Counted from the stretch's first letter, positions 1 through 12,042 are shown. The stretch is 64,000 bases of DNA from Lumbricus terrestris (GCA_949752735.1 OX457038.1:66136182-66200181), one strand, 5' to 3'. Numbers and translations: made by a program. The notes: a model not told the origin generated them from the sequence alone.

Positions 1-24
1 TTTATGCTTCTTCAATTATTTCTA

Positions 25-1196
25 CAGGGTGGGCCATAAAAAAGTAACCCCCTAAGGTTTTTTGCCAATATCTTAGCCAGAAGTAAGAATTTCGAAATGA
101 AATTTTACAGGCTTAAAGACAATTCATATATACACATGATGGTCAGATTTCATCAAAATATTTCAAAGAGAACAAAAGTTATATCACTTTTAGTGAGGCC
201 ACCCCTCGTTTTTTAACGATTCAAAAACGAAACGCAAATATTTTAAATTTTTTGCTAATATCTTGGTCAGAAGTAAGAATTTCAAAATGAAATTTTACAG
301 GCTTGAAGACAATTCATATTTACACATGATGACCAGATTTCATCAAAATATTTCAAACACATCAAAAGTTATACCACTTTTAGTGAGGCCACCCACCGTT
401 TTTTGACGATTCAAAAACGAAATGCAACAAAAAGTAACAAAAACATGATTTTATTAAGTCTCATCTCAAATAACTGTTGTCAAATGAACTTGGTAGTGCT
501 TCACAACTTGTGTTCAATGTGCCCACCACCAGTGCCAAAACTTCTTTTGAGCCTCTTTGCAAAGTTCTTGATGGACCTGTTGATTAATCTGACAGATTCC
601 TTATTTACCAATTTGATTGTCATCTTGCTAGGTGACTTTCTCAGTGACGCGCAGCTACGCTGGTACCCTGTTTCTTTTTTAAATAGTAATAATAATGATC
701 ATCTAGCAAAATCAAGGCTATTTGAGAACAAATATTTGAGATGAGACTTAATAAAATCCTGTTTTTGCTAAAAAAAATTGCGTTACCCTACTGAATCGTT
801 AGAAAACGGTGGTGGCCTAACTGAATGTGGTATAACTTTTGTACTGTTTGAAATATTTTAATGAAATCTGGCCATCATGTGTAGATATGAATTGTCTTTA
901 AGCCTGTCAAATTTCGTTTCGATATTCTTACTTCTGACCAAGATATTGGCCAGAATAATTAAATTGGTTTTTTTGCAACTTTTGTTGCGTCGCGTTTTTG
1001 AATCGTCAAAAAACGGTGGGTGTCCTCATAAAAAGTGATATGCCTTTTGTTCTGTTTGAAATATTTTGATGAAATCTGGCCATCATGTGTAAATATGAAT
1101 TGTCTTTAAGCCTGTAAAATTTCATTTCGAAATTCCTACTTCTGGCCAGGATATGGGCAAAAACCGTAGGGGGTTACTTTTTTATGGCCCACCCTG
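25..1196. mobile_element. mariner-type element with decayed transposase
   Basis: TA target duplications (23-24, 1197-1198) flank inverted ends CAGGGTGGGCCATAAAAAAG and its complement. Inside each end a unit of about 190 bp is tandemly repeated, so the element is a nested palindrome. On the minus strand about 600-504, RLKRSFGTGGGHIEHKL followed by a stop matches the C-terminal GGHIEH signature of mariner transposases. The rest of the transposase is gone. Confidence 0.85.
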
Positions 1197-1290
1197 TATA
1201 TCCTGTAGGCTATACACACAAGAGCGACGCCCGACCTAAGAAGACTTGGTATACGAATAAGGTCTAAATGTAAACACTGAATAGCAAAGA

Positions 1291-4200
1291 CTAACAGGTC
1301 GAGAAGTATTGTGCAGGTATGGACCACCAAACGGATTCATTTCCCAGTGATGATATCGCCGCGAAATTGACAACGATGGGAGAATCGTCTTCAAAGATCA
1401 TGATGTAATCGGTGCCGACATCTGATCCTTTGCCAAGCAGAATCAATCCGTCCGACCATGAAATCCAAAACCATGTATTCACTCCGCAAGTCAAGTAATC
1501 ACTGCCATTCAGTCTGTATTTTGATTCAGTGTTTCTTCTGCAAAGAAATGCACAGGAGGATTCACGTAGAGGCAAGAGGGGCACTTGCCCCATGGAAAAT
1601 TGATACCTGTATTTTCGATATCTTTTTCCTTTCAGCATAATTCTCTTCATTTAGGCACTAATGACACCAATGATAGCCTGCAGTCTAAGTGAAACTGAGA
1701 AATATGCGTTTAGAAACCTCCATAAAAAATTCGGAAATGTGAAACCTCTGAAAAATTACCATGTTCTCAATTTCCTGCTCTGACTTTGTTAGAAAGCTTA
1801 ACCATGACAATTGTGTTTGCCACTCCTGCAAACAAATCTGCTGGCGTCCATGCAAGCATGGCTATGATGACTATGATGGCTGTGAATTTAGAGTTAGCGT
1901 TGCCCGTCATAGCCATCACACGGCATCACAGCCTGTGATGCCGTGTGATGGCTATGACGGGCAACGCTAACTCTAAATTGCGGACTTTCCATTGAATTGG
2001 ATTCAAACATCAAAATAATACACGCGAATAAGTGATCACCAGACTTAACTTATCAACATTTCCTAACAAAATCTTCCTTGCAAAACCTCCTTTAACCCTC
2101 GGAGGCTAACCTGGGGTGTTTTTTTCACCCCACTGTCAGCATTTGCCCTGAATTTTTTTACTGCTTTGAAATTTTGTCATGCGCTTTTGTGTATCTGTTC
2201 ACAGATGAGTGTTGCTTAATTCCACATTTGTTAAATTATTTTATATCGAATGCATGGTCACGTGACTGACGTCATATAATGACCAATGTTATTAATAATT
2301 TATTTGTGTTGAAGAGGTTTCGACGGTTATCTGCAGCCAATGCAGCTAAACTGATACCAGAATTGATATCAATGTATTGAAAATGATGATAGGGATGATG
2401 ATAATGAAGAGTCTGTTGATTGTAATGATGTCTCGGAGCTAGATAATGTTGAAATTGATGATGCCATAGACCTAGCCTATGTGTTGCAAGTTTGCATGTG
2501 GAAAGCATGCAACAAAGCGTTACTTGTGTATAGATGACCGTAGACTCGATGATTATGCTAATATTTTAACTTAGTTAGGTTTCATAGTTTGTCAATTCCA
2601 TACTGAACTTGAATTAAGTGTAATTTTTGATCAAACATGGTCTAATTTTATATCATAGGCCTCAAATGGTGTGGGGTGAAAAATATACCCCAGGTTATCC
2701 AATATGTGATTTTTTTTATAGGTTAGCCTCCGAGGGTTAACAAATCGTAATTACCAAAATTAAATAGTTTCCTACCAAGTCTTCATTACTACACCTCCAC
2801 TACCACGTCTTCTTTACCAAGCCTTCCTCACCACACCTCCATCTCCAAATCTTTCTTACCAAACCTCCCTTAATAAATCGTAATTACCAAATAGTTCCTT
2901 ACCAAGCCTTCCTTTCCTTGCTGCACCTCCATTTCCAAATCTTCCTTACCAGGCCTTCCTTACCAAACCTCCCTTACGAGATCTTCCTCTCCAAGTCTTT
3001 CCTACCAGGCTACCACCCTCTCTTACCTACCAAGTACCTTCCTTACTTGAACAGAGAACACTGATACGTACTTCAACTCGATCATATTTTCAGACGAATC
3101 ATATTTGAAAATGAATTCGTAGATGCTTGTCGTGTAAATCTGGTCGTTGGTGAACAACCCTAGGAGGGCGGCGCTGCACGCGTTGATTTGAAAGCTGAGG
3201 CACTGCCAGACTGACAGGTTAATTCCGAGGTACTTGATTTGATTGTCATACGTTGTAAAGACGCTTGCCTTTAAATCTGTTCCATCATCGATAAGGACAG
3301 ACGATGGATAAGGCCGCATTTGTACTAAACACGAAGTTAAGTAACCTTATAATCGCACAATGTTTATAAAATGAGCAAGCGATCAGATGTCATCATCATT
3401 CAGGTCGCGTATCATGCTGGCATCTGTTAGTGCAGTGCTGTCCAACCTTTGTGACGCCGCGGGCCAACGATGAACTTTTTCTTGAAGCAGAAGGTTGCAA
3501 CGTCGAATTCAAAAGCAAGAAGTATTATTAGCAGAATCTAATGTAAATTGTTTAAGCCGTATAAAAAATCTACTATGTGATAATGACCGCCACCAACAAG
3601 TCTCATGCAATGGGAAATTATCCAGCTTCCAAAAAATTGTTTTTGGGGTCCCTCAAGGCTCAATCCTGGGACCTCTTTTATTTCTAATATACATTAATGA
3701 CCTCCCTAGCTCTGCAACTTTTTTACATTACATCCTATTTGCTGACGATTCGAATGCTTTTTACTCCCACCCCTCTTATGAACAGCTAATTAAAATAGCA
3801 AATAATGACCTAGAAATGGCCAGTGAATGGTTCAGAGCCAACAAGCTTTCACTGAATATTGCAAAAACCAGTTATATAATTTTTAGATCTAGTAAAAAAA
3901 CCTTGCTCCACCTCCTGATAGTAACTTGCTAATTGATAATATATCAATACCGCAAGTATACTCATCTAAATTCCTGGGGGTACACATTGACCAGCACTTA
4001 AAATGGAATATACACACAGCTGAGATTTCCAAAAAAATTTCAAAAAATATAGGCATAATTCACAGAATAGCCTATCTCCTTCCACCTCATGTACTAAAAA
4101 CATTATATTTTACACTTATACACCCATACTTAAGTTACTGCAATCTCATTTGGACATCTACATACGACACTCACCTAACTAAGCTAAATAGACTGCAGAA

Positions 4201-6144
4201 AAAAGCCATAAGAATTATTACTAAATCTCCCTTTAATGCTCACACTAGCCCCTTATACCAACAATTGAACGTGCTAAAAAATATCCCAAATTAAATTCAT
4301 CCAAACTAGTACATTTATGTATAAGTATGACAACAACCTTCTTCCACTTGCATTCTCATCCTATTTTAGACCTAACTTATATACTAAAGGCATTAGAAAT
4401 AATAGAGCCTACATAAGTGTCTTTGCAAAAACGAACACTAGAAAATTTTCTATTAAGTACCAGGGTCCTCTTTTATGGAATAACATACCAGAAAGTATTC
4501 GTGCATCCAGGAGTCTCGCTCAGTTTAAAATCCAAATCCGTGCATACACATTAAACAATGTAAAATGAACTCCTTTATTTAACCAATGTTCATGCTTATT
4601 ATTATGTTTTTGATATATGTTTTGAGGGAAAGTATCCCGTTGCTTCTGTTCATTTGCTTTCAAAGCACCACCATTAATTAATTAATTAATTAATATCGCA
4701 TCTGCTTTTTATCTTCTATTGTTACCCCAATGAATTTTCTGGTAAATAGGCCCCACTAGCGGGATCATTCCCTTCGGGTAGCCTATTGGTTCTGCCACAC
4801 TCAGTATTGGTTGCTTACTTGTCCATATAATCGCAAATGTTAACTAGCAATCAATCACTGTGTGTACTATCCTGTAAGCAAAATTGTCTGCTTGTCTTTG
4901 TTTTTTTGGTGGATCAATAAACCAATTGAATTGAATTGAATTGAATTGAAGAATGCGTCGAGGGCACCGGATTTTGTGTTGACATGGTAAAATAATTGGC
5001 CAAGTTACTAACTTATGGCTGTGCAAGTTGGTCAGCCATTTGTTTTCTTCATTATCACAAAATTGAAAACCACTTAAAATCAGCTCGCGGGTCGCAGGTT
5101 GGACAGCACTATCTTAGTGCTATGAACACGGTGATGGACAATAAAGTTATTAAATTGATCTTTAAGGGATAGAAAACAATTTCGTGGTCCAACTAAGAGC
5201 ACAATAATCCTACGGGTTTACTTGACTTTCTGCGGTCGTGTGCATGTGCTCTTCGTCTAAAAGATTCTTCAAATATTTGGACCGCTTAACCGAGAAGCTT
5301 CATTTTCAAATTACCGGTACCGGTAGTTCAATTGCGTTAACTTTAACTCGGAAGCGTAGCCAGCCCTAAAACTGGGGTGGTTAGGAAAATTGCAGTGACT
5401 AGGAGTGAACTGGCCATGGACAGGGACGAGTGGAGGAGATGCGTTGCCCGATGTGCAGACCAGTACGGGAAGGATTAAGTAACTAACCAAGCCAAGGAGT
5501 CTAGGTCACGATTGCTCTATTCCCCTCACATAGCCTACTCGAATGAAAACTCAACGGATCTGAACAAATTGTATGGATCATATTTTTCAGAGCGAAGTGG
5601 TTTAAACCACCTTACACCACCACGTTTCACGCTACTGATTTAACTCTAGGCTACGCCTCAACCCTCCAATTATTAGTAGGTGCATGCATAGTAACTGTTC
5701 TATGCATGCACCTAAGGGGCGTTATTTTAAGTGTTCAGAAACGCTCACACATAATTATAATTACAAGCACACAAAATATGACAGCTATACTCACGACATT
5801 GCTCCCATTTCTGACCATGCGTCTAATCGAACTGTGTTATGTAAACAATCGAGGTATCTAGGGCACGCGCTGTTTGATTAATGATTATGAATGCTATAAA
5901 GAAGAAGAATAGGAGGAGGAAGAGGAAGAGGAAGAGAAAGAGGAAGAGGTAGCGGAAGAGGAGGAAGAAGATGACGAAGAGGAAGAAGAAAAAGAAGAAA
6001 AAGAAGAAGAGAAGACGACGACGACGAAGAAGAAGAAGACGACGAAGAAAAAGACGAAGAATAAAAAGAAAAAGAAAAAGAAGAAAAATGAAGAAGAAAA
6101 AGAAGAAGAAGAAGACGAGGAAGTGGAAGAGGAAGAGGAGGAGG

Positions 6145-6177
<33 letters not shown>

Positions 6178-9100
6178 AAGAAGAAGAAGAAGAAGAAAAA
6201 AAGAAGATGATGAAGAAGAAAAGACGAATAAGACTAGGTTAGGCCAAACAGGGGAAGAGGAGGAAGCGGAAGAGGAAGACGAAGAGGAGGAAGACCGGTT
6301 AATATTGCCTATACTGGAATAAAGGCGATGGCAGTTCTGAGTTTGGGACATAGCCTACTCCAACCGTTCAATTATACAAGAACAAGAAAGGAAGAAGAAA
6401 ATAATGGAGACAGAAATAAAAAAAAGCAGAAGAAGGTTTTTTTTTAAACCAATCGCATTCCGTAAATTTATTTCCGAATATAATACAGTATCTCTATAAT
6501 TTTCTATATTTTCTTCCTTGAAACGTATGTTCAGAATAGGTGGTTGAACGCTTATGACGCGTGACACTTGTGCTACGGCATCAAAGAGCAGTATAAGTTG
6601 ATCAAACTACAATGTAAAAACTAAGCATCTGCGCCAAAATTAAAGACAGCTGGATAGGCCTACATTCAATTACTGTCACACAAAACGTGCTTGTGTTCTC
6701 GACACTAGGCAGTCGTATTTATATCTATTAATTTCTCGAGTTCCTTGCTCATCATTTGTTTTAACGATTGGATTTCAAGTTGACTTTTCGTTAGGATTCT
6801 TTCGATTGTGGTTTCCTGACGATCATTGGTTTTAAGTGAGAAACATTCACCTCGACAAATTGAATCATAAGAAGGGCATTGAAGGCATACACGCATACGT
6901 TGATCCAACACAACACTACCCGTGTGTCTAGCTAACATCGTATTTCTATCAACCATAACTTGGTCAACAGTGGGGCGCGGTGGTGTAGTGGTGGCGTCGT
7001 TGCCTTGAAGCCGGAAGGTTCGAGGTTCGAATCCACCTCAAGTCGCCGCGTAGGGACCTTGGGCAAGTCCTTCACTCGCAATTGCTCAGCGCTTCGGCGT
7101 GAAATTCCGATGCAGTGTCCGCTCTGTAGTCGGGAGCGCCTCTGAGTAGAGAGATTGAAGGGGCGCTATAACAAGTGCGCATACAAACAAAGAAACAAAC
7201 ATAGGCCAAGTAATAATAAAATGTATATTTATCTTTCTCATTACCGTCACTGGATGCAATCCCTGCCGTTTCTGTAGCCCAAGAAAAATCTGAAATGCAA
7301 TCAGAATATTGGAAAACAATTGATAAACTCTTAAATTTCCATTATTCTGATCAAAGTTCCTAAAAATCAACGCGGTAAGAAAGTATGGACTAATTATGAC
7401 AATTTAGCCGATTTAACCTAGTACAAAATAATCTTATTGCTCTACTATGATACTATCATTATTACTGGGATCATATTTGTTATTCTATTATCATTTTTTT
7501 CAACGCTAAGAATTAGGAGTGCGTCACGTTTGGGTGTCTGCTCCAGTTTTCACATTGCTGTTGACAGATTCGATACGATTGAGTCTAAAGTGTTCGTGAG
7601 AGTTTTGCGAAGCAAGTGGTGCGCCAGGCAGCTCTGCTGAAGATGGATAGCCTACATATGCTCTTGAACTGTTATTATTGTTATCATTATTACTATTACT
7701 ATTAGGCTACTATAACTCTTGCTATTGCTACTGTAACGGTTCGCTCCTCCCTCAAAGTTCCAACCGCCTCTAAATTCCCACCTCCCTTAGGAGAAATTGT
7801 TGCCGACCGGTTGCCTACTAGAAGCGCCTGCTCAGGAAGGGAGCGAACGCACTGTTGTGTGGGCTTTAACCGATGGTCCAAATATTCAGAGTAGTCATAG
7901 TCAAGGGGACCTATTCGGCTCCGCAGGGATTCAGTTTGCCCAGAGCTCACCACTGTAGGATATCCTCTATCTTCTCTCTCACTTACCAGGGCCGAGGGAG
8001 AACATATGTCCGGGGCGCCTTGTAGGGCAGCAACAATACCACTAGTCGGGTAATTGTCAGGGTCCGCCTCCCACACAACAGCTTCACCGGAAATCCCTAC
8101 AGGGAGCTCTGCCATCTGATCCTCTAGCCTTCTTATCTGTCTGCTTTGTCGCTCAAATAACCTCTCAGTATTATCTACTAGTTCTGTGTATCGCTTTTGA
8201 CTCAACTCTAAAATGCTCAACAGCTTCTCTATCACAAGAGAGGGCGCTACAGAAGAACCCCCTCAACGTTCACAGAAGTTTCTGGTGTAGGGCTTCTGCT
8301 CTCACCCCCTTGGGACCCAATGATAAAGGATTCCCTTGCCTCTTCAGAATCAGGTGCAGACATTATTTGTACAGATTAATCACTAGACTGTGCATTTAAA
8401 ATATTTAATTACAGAATTCAACAGTCTTAACTACAGTACAAATGATTATCTCAAACGGAAATAACTCTACAGCCTAGGGAGAACAATCTCCGCAATTATC
8501 GTCCACTAGTATCACTTTGATTCAGAGTCTTTTAGTTTGATTTCTAACTAGTAATTATTTCAGTGATTCATTTTTAGTTAGCAGACAATCCTCTATTTAT
8601 CGTGACACATAGTATTTATCGTAAGACTATATTTAGCACAATTCAACAATCAACATCATCAATTTCGATCCACATTAGCGAAACCGGTACTTCCCTGCTT
8701 CCAAGAAATTTCGGATCCTCCTTGAGATAATTTCTTGTCCGTGATATTTCTTTTTGGTCCGTGTTACTCGTTTCAGAATTCAAAAGTCAAATTTGCCATT
8801 TCTCAGATATAACCGCGTTTCAAACTTCGACCGTGAGTTGCACCGTCCCCGGGTAGATCTTTACCATGCCAATTTCAATCGGAATACGTTTATTTCGCGA
8901 TTTATTGCACATTTAACTTCCAAAATTCTCGTTTCACCATACGACAGGTCTATCTCTCCCAGTTCTCGGTCGCCAACTGACAATTTTTAGTCAGAACCGC
9001 GCCGAATGACGCTTCGGCCTATTATCGACCAATCAGAAGGCCTCACGCCTTCACCGCTGATTATTCTGCATCTTCATATGCAAATTCGCCGCATAATACT

Positions 9101-9233
9101 ATTTTTAGCGCGTAGCTGCACGAAATGCTAAATTTAGCCGCAACCGTCGACCCATGGCAGCGTTCAAAAATAAAGTAAGTACGCAGGCCATTACATTTAA
9201 TAAAATAATTCTTAGCGATTTCATAAATCGCTA

Positions 9234-9290
<57 letters not shown>

Positions 9291-9312
9291 CACCACCACC
9301 ACCACCACCACC

Positions 9313-9399
<87 letters not shown>

Positions 9400-9442
9400 A
9401 CTGCTGCTGCTGCTGTTGATGTTGCTGTTGCTGCTGCTGCTG

Positions 9443-9498
<56 letters not shown>

Positions 9499-10220
9499 GC
9501 TACTGCTGCTGCTGCTGCTGCTACTACTACTGCTACTATTATTTTCAATATTATTGTTATCATAATTATTAATATTATTACTAAACTAAATTTGTGACGC
9601 AAACTGGCTATAGCTGACTGGTTATGCTGAATGGCGCTTTATAACAATAATTAATTTGTAAGTCCGTTGTCAAAATATTATTTCGCCCATTAATGTCATT
9701 TCGTAACTTAGCAAATGTCAACGCAGGCTCATTATCATACTGTAGATCTATAGACCTGCTGCTAGGACTCACTGACTACAAAAACTGCTAAAATGCTGTC
9801 CTGGTCTCACGATCATTGGTTTTAAGTGAGAAATTTAGGCTTGTTTGACACTCAAGCTGGTTTAAGGAAATTTTAAACCAACTTGTGCAAAAAATAACTT
9901 CAAGTGGCTTCTCTGTATACAAGATTCGACTTGCGGTCAATTGCGTTAAGCAGAAACGACCCGACCCGACTTGGGATGACCAAGGTCGACTTATTTGGGT
10001 CGAATCTCAGGTCTACTACTATAATACTAGTCTACGACTGCTGCTGCTATTAGACATTCAGATATAAGTTAGTGTCAAGTTGAATAGTACAGCAAATCGA
10101 GTTATGTTTAGAATAAAATAAATGCATCAAGAATTGAGAGACAATTACTACTAATTAGTTCTTACCAATCCGAATCATTCCAAGAAGTAGCGAAACTTCC
10201 AAGCAGCGTAACAGAAGCAT
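1291..10220 (-). CDS. Gene A: secreted single FA-domain protein, 4 exons
   Basis: Four exons join in frame: 10220-10166, 7289-7245, 3324-3027 and 1537-1291 (55+45+298+247 = 645 nt, 214 residues plus stop). Exon 1 starts at an ATG and encodes a hydrophobic leader (MLLLRCLEVSLLLGMIRI), read as a signal peptide. Exon 2 is a 15-codon linker. Exons 3 and 4 are the two halves of one farnesoic-acid O-methyltransferase-like domain, with cores FQINACSAALLGLF and NTWFWISWSDGLILLGKG. All donors are GT and all acceptors AG (exon 3 donor AG/GTAAGA); phases are 1, 1, 2. The protein stops where the domain ends. Members of this family named FAMeT in crustaceans lack an obvious SAM-binding motif, so I do not infer methyltransferase activity; a secreted binding protein is more likely. 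Intron 2 carries hAT and LINE insertions and intron 3 a piggyBac-type element. Gene C is its duplicate. Splicing is predicted by eye. Confidence 0.8.
1560..1860. mobile_element. Truncated hAT-MITE relative
   Basis: Resembles the intact MITE at 37130-37428 (GGGGCACTTGCC near the left, GGCGTCCATG at the right end). The left terminus is missing. A similar remnant is at 40918-41155 in copy 2. Confidence 0.5.
1885..1979. repeat. Perfect 47-bp palindrome
   Basis: Arms 1885-1931 and 1933-1979 are exact reverse complements with a 1-nt spacer. Copy 2 of the duplication has only the right arm (about 41199-41240). Confidence 0.9.
2096..2736. mobile_element. piggyBac-type element (641 bp)
   Basis: TTAA on both sides (2092-2095, 2737-2740) and inverted ends CCCTCGGAGGCTAACC. 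Copy 2 has the empty site CCTCCTTTAACAAATCG (about 41336), which proves precise insertion at TTAA. Internally, a broken reading frame with an Asp/Glu-rich stretch (ENDDRDDDNEESVD) may be a transposase N-terminus remnant. Confidence 0.9.
2740..3020. repeat. CCTTACCA-rich irregular repeat
   Basis: Loosely repeated CTTCCTTACCAAGCCTTCC and ACCACACCTCCATCTCC units in intron 3 of gene A, matched in copy 2 at 41340-41630. The exon 3 donor lies at its edge. Confidence 0.6.
3433..5111. mobile_element. hAT-type element, interrupted by a LINE
   Basis: Ends CAGTGCTGTCCAACCT and AGGTTGGACAGCACTA, with 8-bp flanks TGTTAGTG and TCTTAGTG (one mismatch). The copy 2 counterpart (42245-42555) lacks the LINE and has lost its right terminus. 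Confidence 0.75.
3588..4951 (+). mobile_element. 5'-truncated CR1/jockey-type LINE
   Basis: Begins inside the reverse transcriptase (CNGKLSSFQ, then VPQGSILGPLLFLIYINDL and FADDSN) and runs to the C-terminus (WNNIPESIR). Frameshifts near 3910 and 4290 split the frame into three. The 3' UTR contains CCACTAGCGGGATCATTCCC and ends in five TTGAA units (4926-4950). It is absent from copy 2. Confidence 0.9.
5677..5714. repeat. Short perfect inverted repeat
   Basis: TAGGTGCATGCATAG (5677) and its complement (5700) around an 8-nt loop. Present with one change in copy 2 near 43129. Confidence 0.8.
5884..6235. repeat. Purine tract (GAA/GAG/GACGA)n
   Basis: About 350 bp almost wholly purine on the plus strand, in intron 2 of gene A. 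The counterpart at 43346-43760 is longer. Open frames here are a composition effect. Confidence 0.9.
6972..7195 (+). mobile_element. tRNA-derived SINE
   Basis: A-box-like GGTGTAGTGGTGGCGTCGTT and B-box GGTTCGAATCC at the head, a body with GACCTTGGGCAAGTCCTT, and a tail GGAGCGCCTCTGAGTAG ... GGCGCTATAAC. The tail is shared with the L2-like LINE at 20505-20775. Confidence 0.85.
7732..9235. mobile_element. LTR-like or Ginger-like insertion (1.5 kb)
   Basis: Present only in copy 1, flanked by CTAC (7728-7731 and 9236-9239). The ends are TGTAACGGTT and, reversed, TGTAGCGATT. A minus-strand frame near 8235-7702 encodes a coiled-coil-like stretch (LERQSRQIRRLEDQMAEL), preceded across a frameshift by a Met-start segment near 8363. 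It could be part of an LTR retrotransposon with gag or a DNA element with short inverted ends. Confidence 0.5.
9234..9540. repeat. (ACT)n/(ACC)n/(GCT)n trinucleotide array
   Basis: Counterpart of 45571-45777. In copy 1 a (CCA)n block interrupts the ACT array, and GCT stretches follow. Confidence 0.95.
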
Positions 10221-11390
10221 CTTCAAAGAGTCTTCTACTTGAAACACTGATTTCTTTTTGAGAAGATTCTACGTTTTCTTCTCGCAGTGTATTGAAGCCG
10301 ACTTCAATCGATGCTACTAGTTTGGGACCTTCTTAACCACTGTCTCGATTCAGACGTGCCTCACTTCCAACAGAATTCTAATGAGGAAAGATTACTTCAA
10401 TAGTGGACAAACTGCGAGTGAATCTCCAAAGCTATCTGAATCAACGCACATACTCGAACGCGCCTTTATTGGAGAGCACTTATTATTAGCTGTCCTGACT
10501 GGTCAGGGCTGGGTCTGAACGGCATCTGAGTGAGTCTGTACAGATACCTTTAGACACTCTGAACTAGTTAATGATTTTGTCTAAGAATGCAGAAATTAAC
10601 GATAATTCTGCATGGATATACACGCATGAATATCTTTCTCTGTCTCTCCGTTTGTACCTGTCAGTTTCATTGAATCATTGGCTGTCTGTGTTGGCAAGTC
10701 TTCACCTACATTTGTCTATCTATTCTATTTGCTTCGCTGGTTCATCAATTCGTCGCATCCTTGCAGTGCCACAAACCAATGTCGGATGCACCACAAATTT
10801 GCTGCATTGTTCCCGTAATGGAAGAACGCACTTAGGCCTAACGAGGAACGATTTCGTCGATAGCGTTAAGTGCCCGGCATTTATCGTGGCATCACCGGCC
10901 ATCTTCTCCAAACATTACCGACAATCTTGCATTGATTTCGAAGAGAAAGGCTTCTGTGGCTGTGGAAAAGTGAGACTTCCTTTTCAACGCGTACTACAGA
11001 AACACTGGAATCGACAACGACCTGTGGAAGAATTGAAGAGCACTGATGTCTCACCCATCGTGACCATAAGGATATTGATCCCCTGCAGGTTTATGTAAAT
11101 GAACGCTGTTTTCTATAATATATTTTCCATAGTACCGTATATAATACGAATCGTGGACATCGATATAGCAACTGAAAAGTGTCTGCATGCATTAGCCTAT
11201 ATAAAATACCATCTACATAGATACGTAAATATTAATGCTGTATACATATAGAATGTAGACGTACATACATGACAGAAAAAATTACCGACACACAGAAATA
11301 CACTCATAACGTACATTTGTATGCATACATGTGGTATCACATATGCAATCATGCATGTCATCTACTATCGATGCACAAGTGTAAACATCA
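10221..11390. other. Region upstream of gene A; conserved short frame, no gene called
   Basis: Contains the likely 5' UTR and promoter of gene A. I see no clear TATA box. A plus-strand frame (about 10720-11090, SSIRRILAVPQTNVGCTTN...) persists in copy 2 (about 46975-47335) with 6-nt indels, and a degraded third piece lies at 12490-12615. I recognise no domain. Confidence 0.3.
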
Positions 11391-11391
11391 T

Positions 11392-11618
11392 GGTGTGGCT
11401 CGGTGGTGTAGTGGTGGCGTCGTTGGCTTGAAGCCGGAAGGTTCGAGGTTCGAATCCCCCTCGAGTCACCGCGTAGGGTCCTTGGGCAAGTCCTTCACTC
11501 GCAATTGCTCAGCGCTTCGGTGTGAAACTCCGATGCAGTGTCTGCGCTGTAGTCGGGAGCGCCTCTGAGTAGCGGTTGAGGGCTGGAAGAGGCGCTATAA
11601 CAAGTGCGCATACAAACA
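11392..11618 (+). mobile_element. tRNA-derived SINE, same family
   Basis: Head GGTGTAGTGGTGGCGTCGTT with B-box GGTTCGAATCC, tail GTCGGGAGCGCCTCTGAGTA ... CTGGAAGAGGCGCTATAAC. Duplicated at 47623-47850. Confidence 0.85.
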
Positions 11619-11978
11619 AGCAATTTAAAATTTGCAACCTCCATAGTGTCTATAGGACCAAAAAACCGTTGGCAAGCCAAAGTTAAGTCCTGATCCGGTC
11701 AATGCCTTAAAATAATAATCATTCCATGCAGAGAACCATTCAACCGATGGTGGATGGGCAATCTGGAAAGGTGTGTCTAAGTCCTATCTTGAGGGCAAAG
11801 TGACCAGCGGCGTAACAACCTAGCCGGGGGCCCGTGGACAATCTAAGCTTTGGGACCCTTACTCGTCATCGGAACTAAAGAGTAAGATTAACTAGATAGC
11901 TTTTTACTGGGTAAAAAGGAGGAGCGAGATAGCCTATATTTGTAAAGTATCAATATTATTGATTAGAGAGTTCTGGTG

Positions 11979-11991
11979 CCATAACAACAAC

Positions 11992-12025
<34 letters not shown>

Positions 12026-12042
12026 ACAACAATAAAAAAAAC

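Larger units (their letters stand above)
1260..11985. repeat. Segmental duplication, copy 1
   Basis: Matches 39310-48545 in the same orientation and order: gene A/C exons, palindromic region, CCT-rich tract, AAGAGG/GAA tract, two SINEs, ACT array and flanking unique DNA. Similarity starts near AGGTCTAAA and fades after TTCTGGTGCCATAA. The copies differ by transposon insertions and short indels. Confidence 0.9.

Noticed and set aside
403..744. 113-codon plus-strand frame
   Set aside because: Opposite strand of the mariner transposase remnant; no support.
1136..1330. Minus-strand frame overlapping the mariner right end
   Set aside because: Spans the transposon terminus and the gene A 3' flank; no coding signal.
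5971..6210. Lys/Arg-rich frame in the GAA tract
   Set aside because: Pure translation of a purine microsatellite with no start context or splice sites; the copy at 43429 differs as repeats do.
6972..7045. tRNA gene
   Set aside because: A- and B-box-like sequences are present, but the cloverleaf is poor and the unit is a dispersed SINE head.
9154..9602. Poly-Thr and poly-Val frames
   Set aside because: Readings of the (ACT)n array on both strands.
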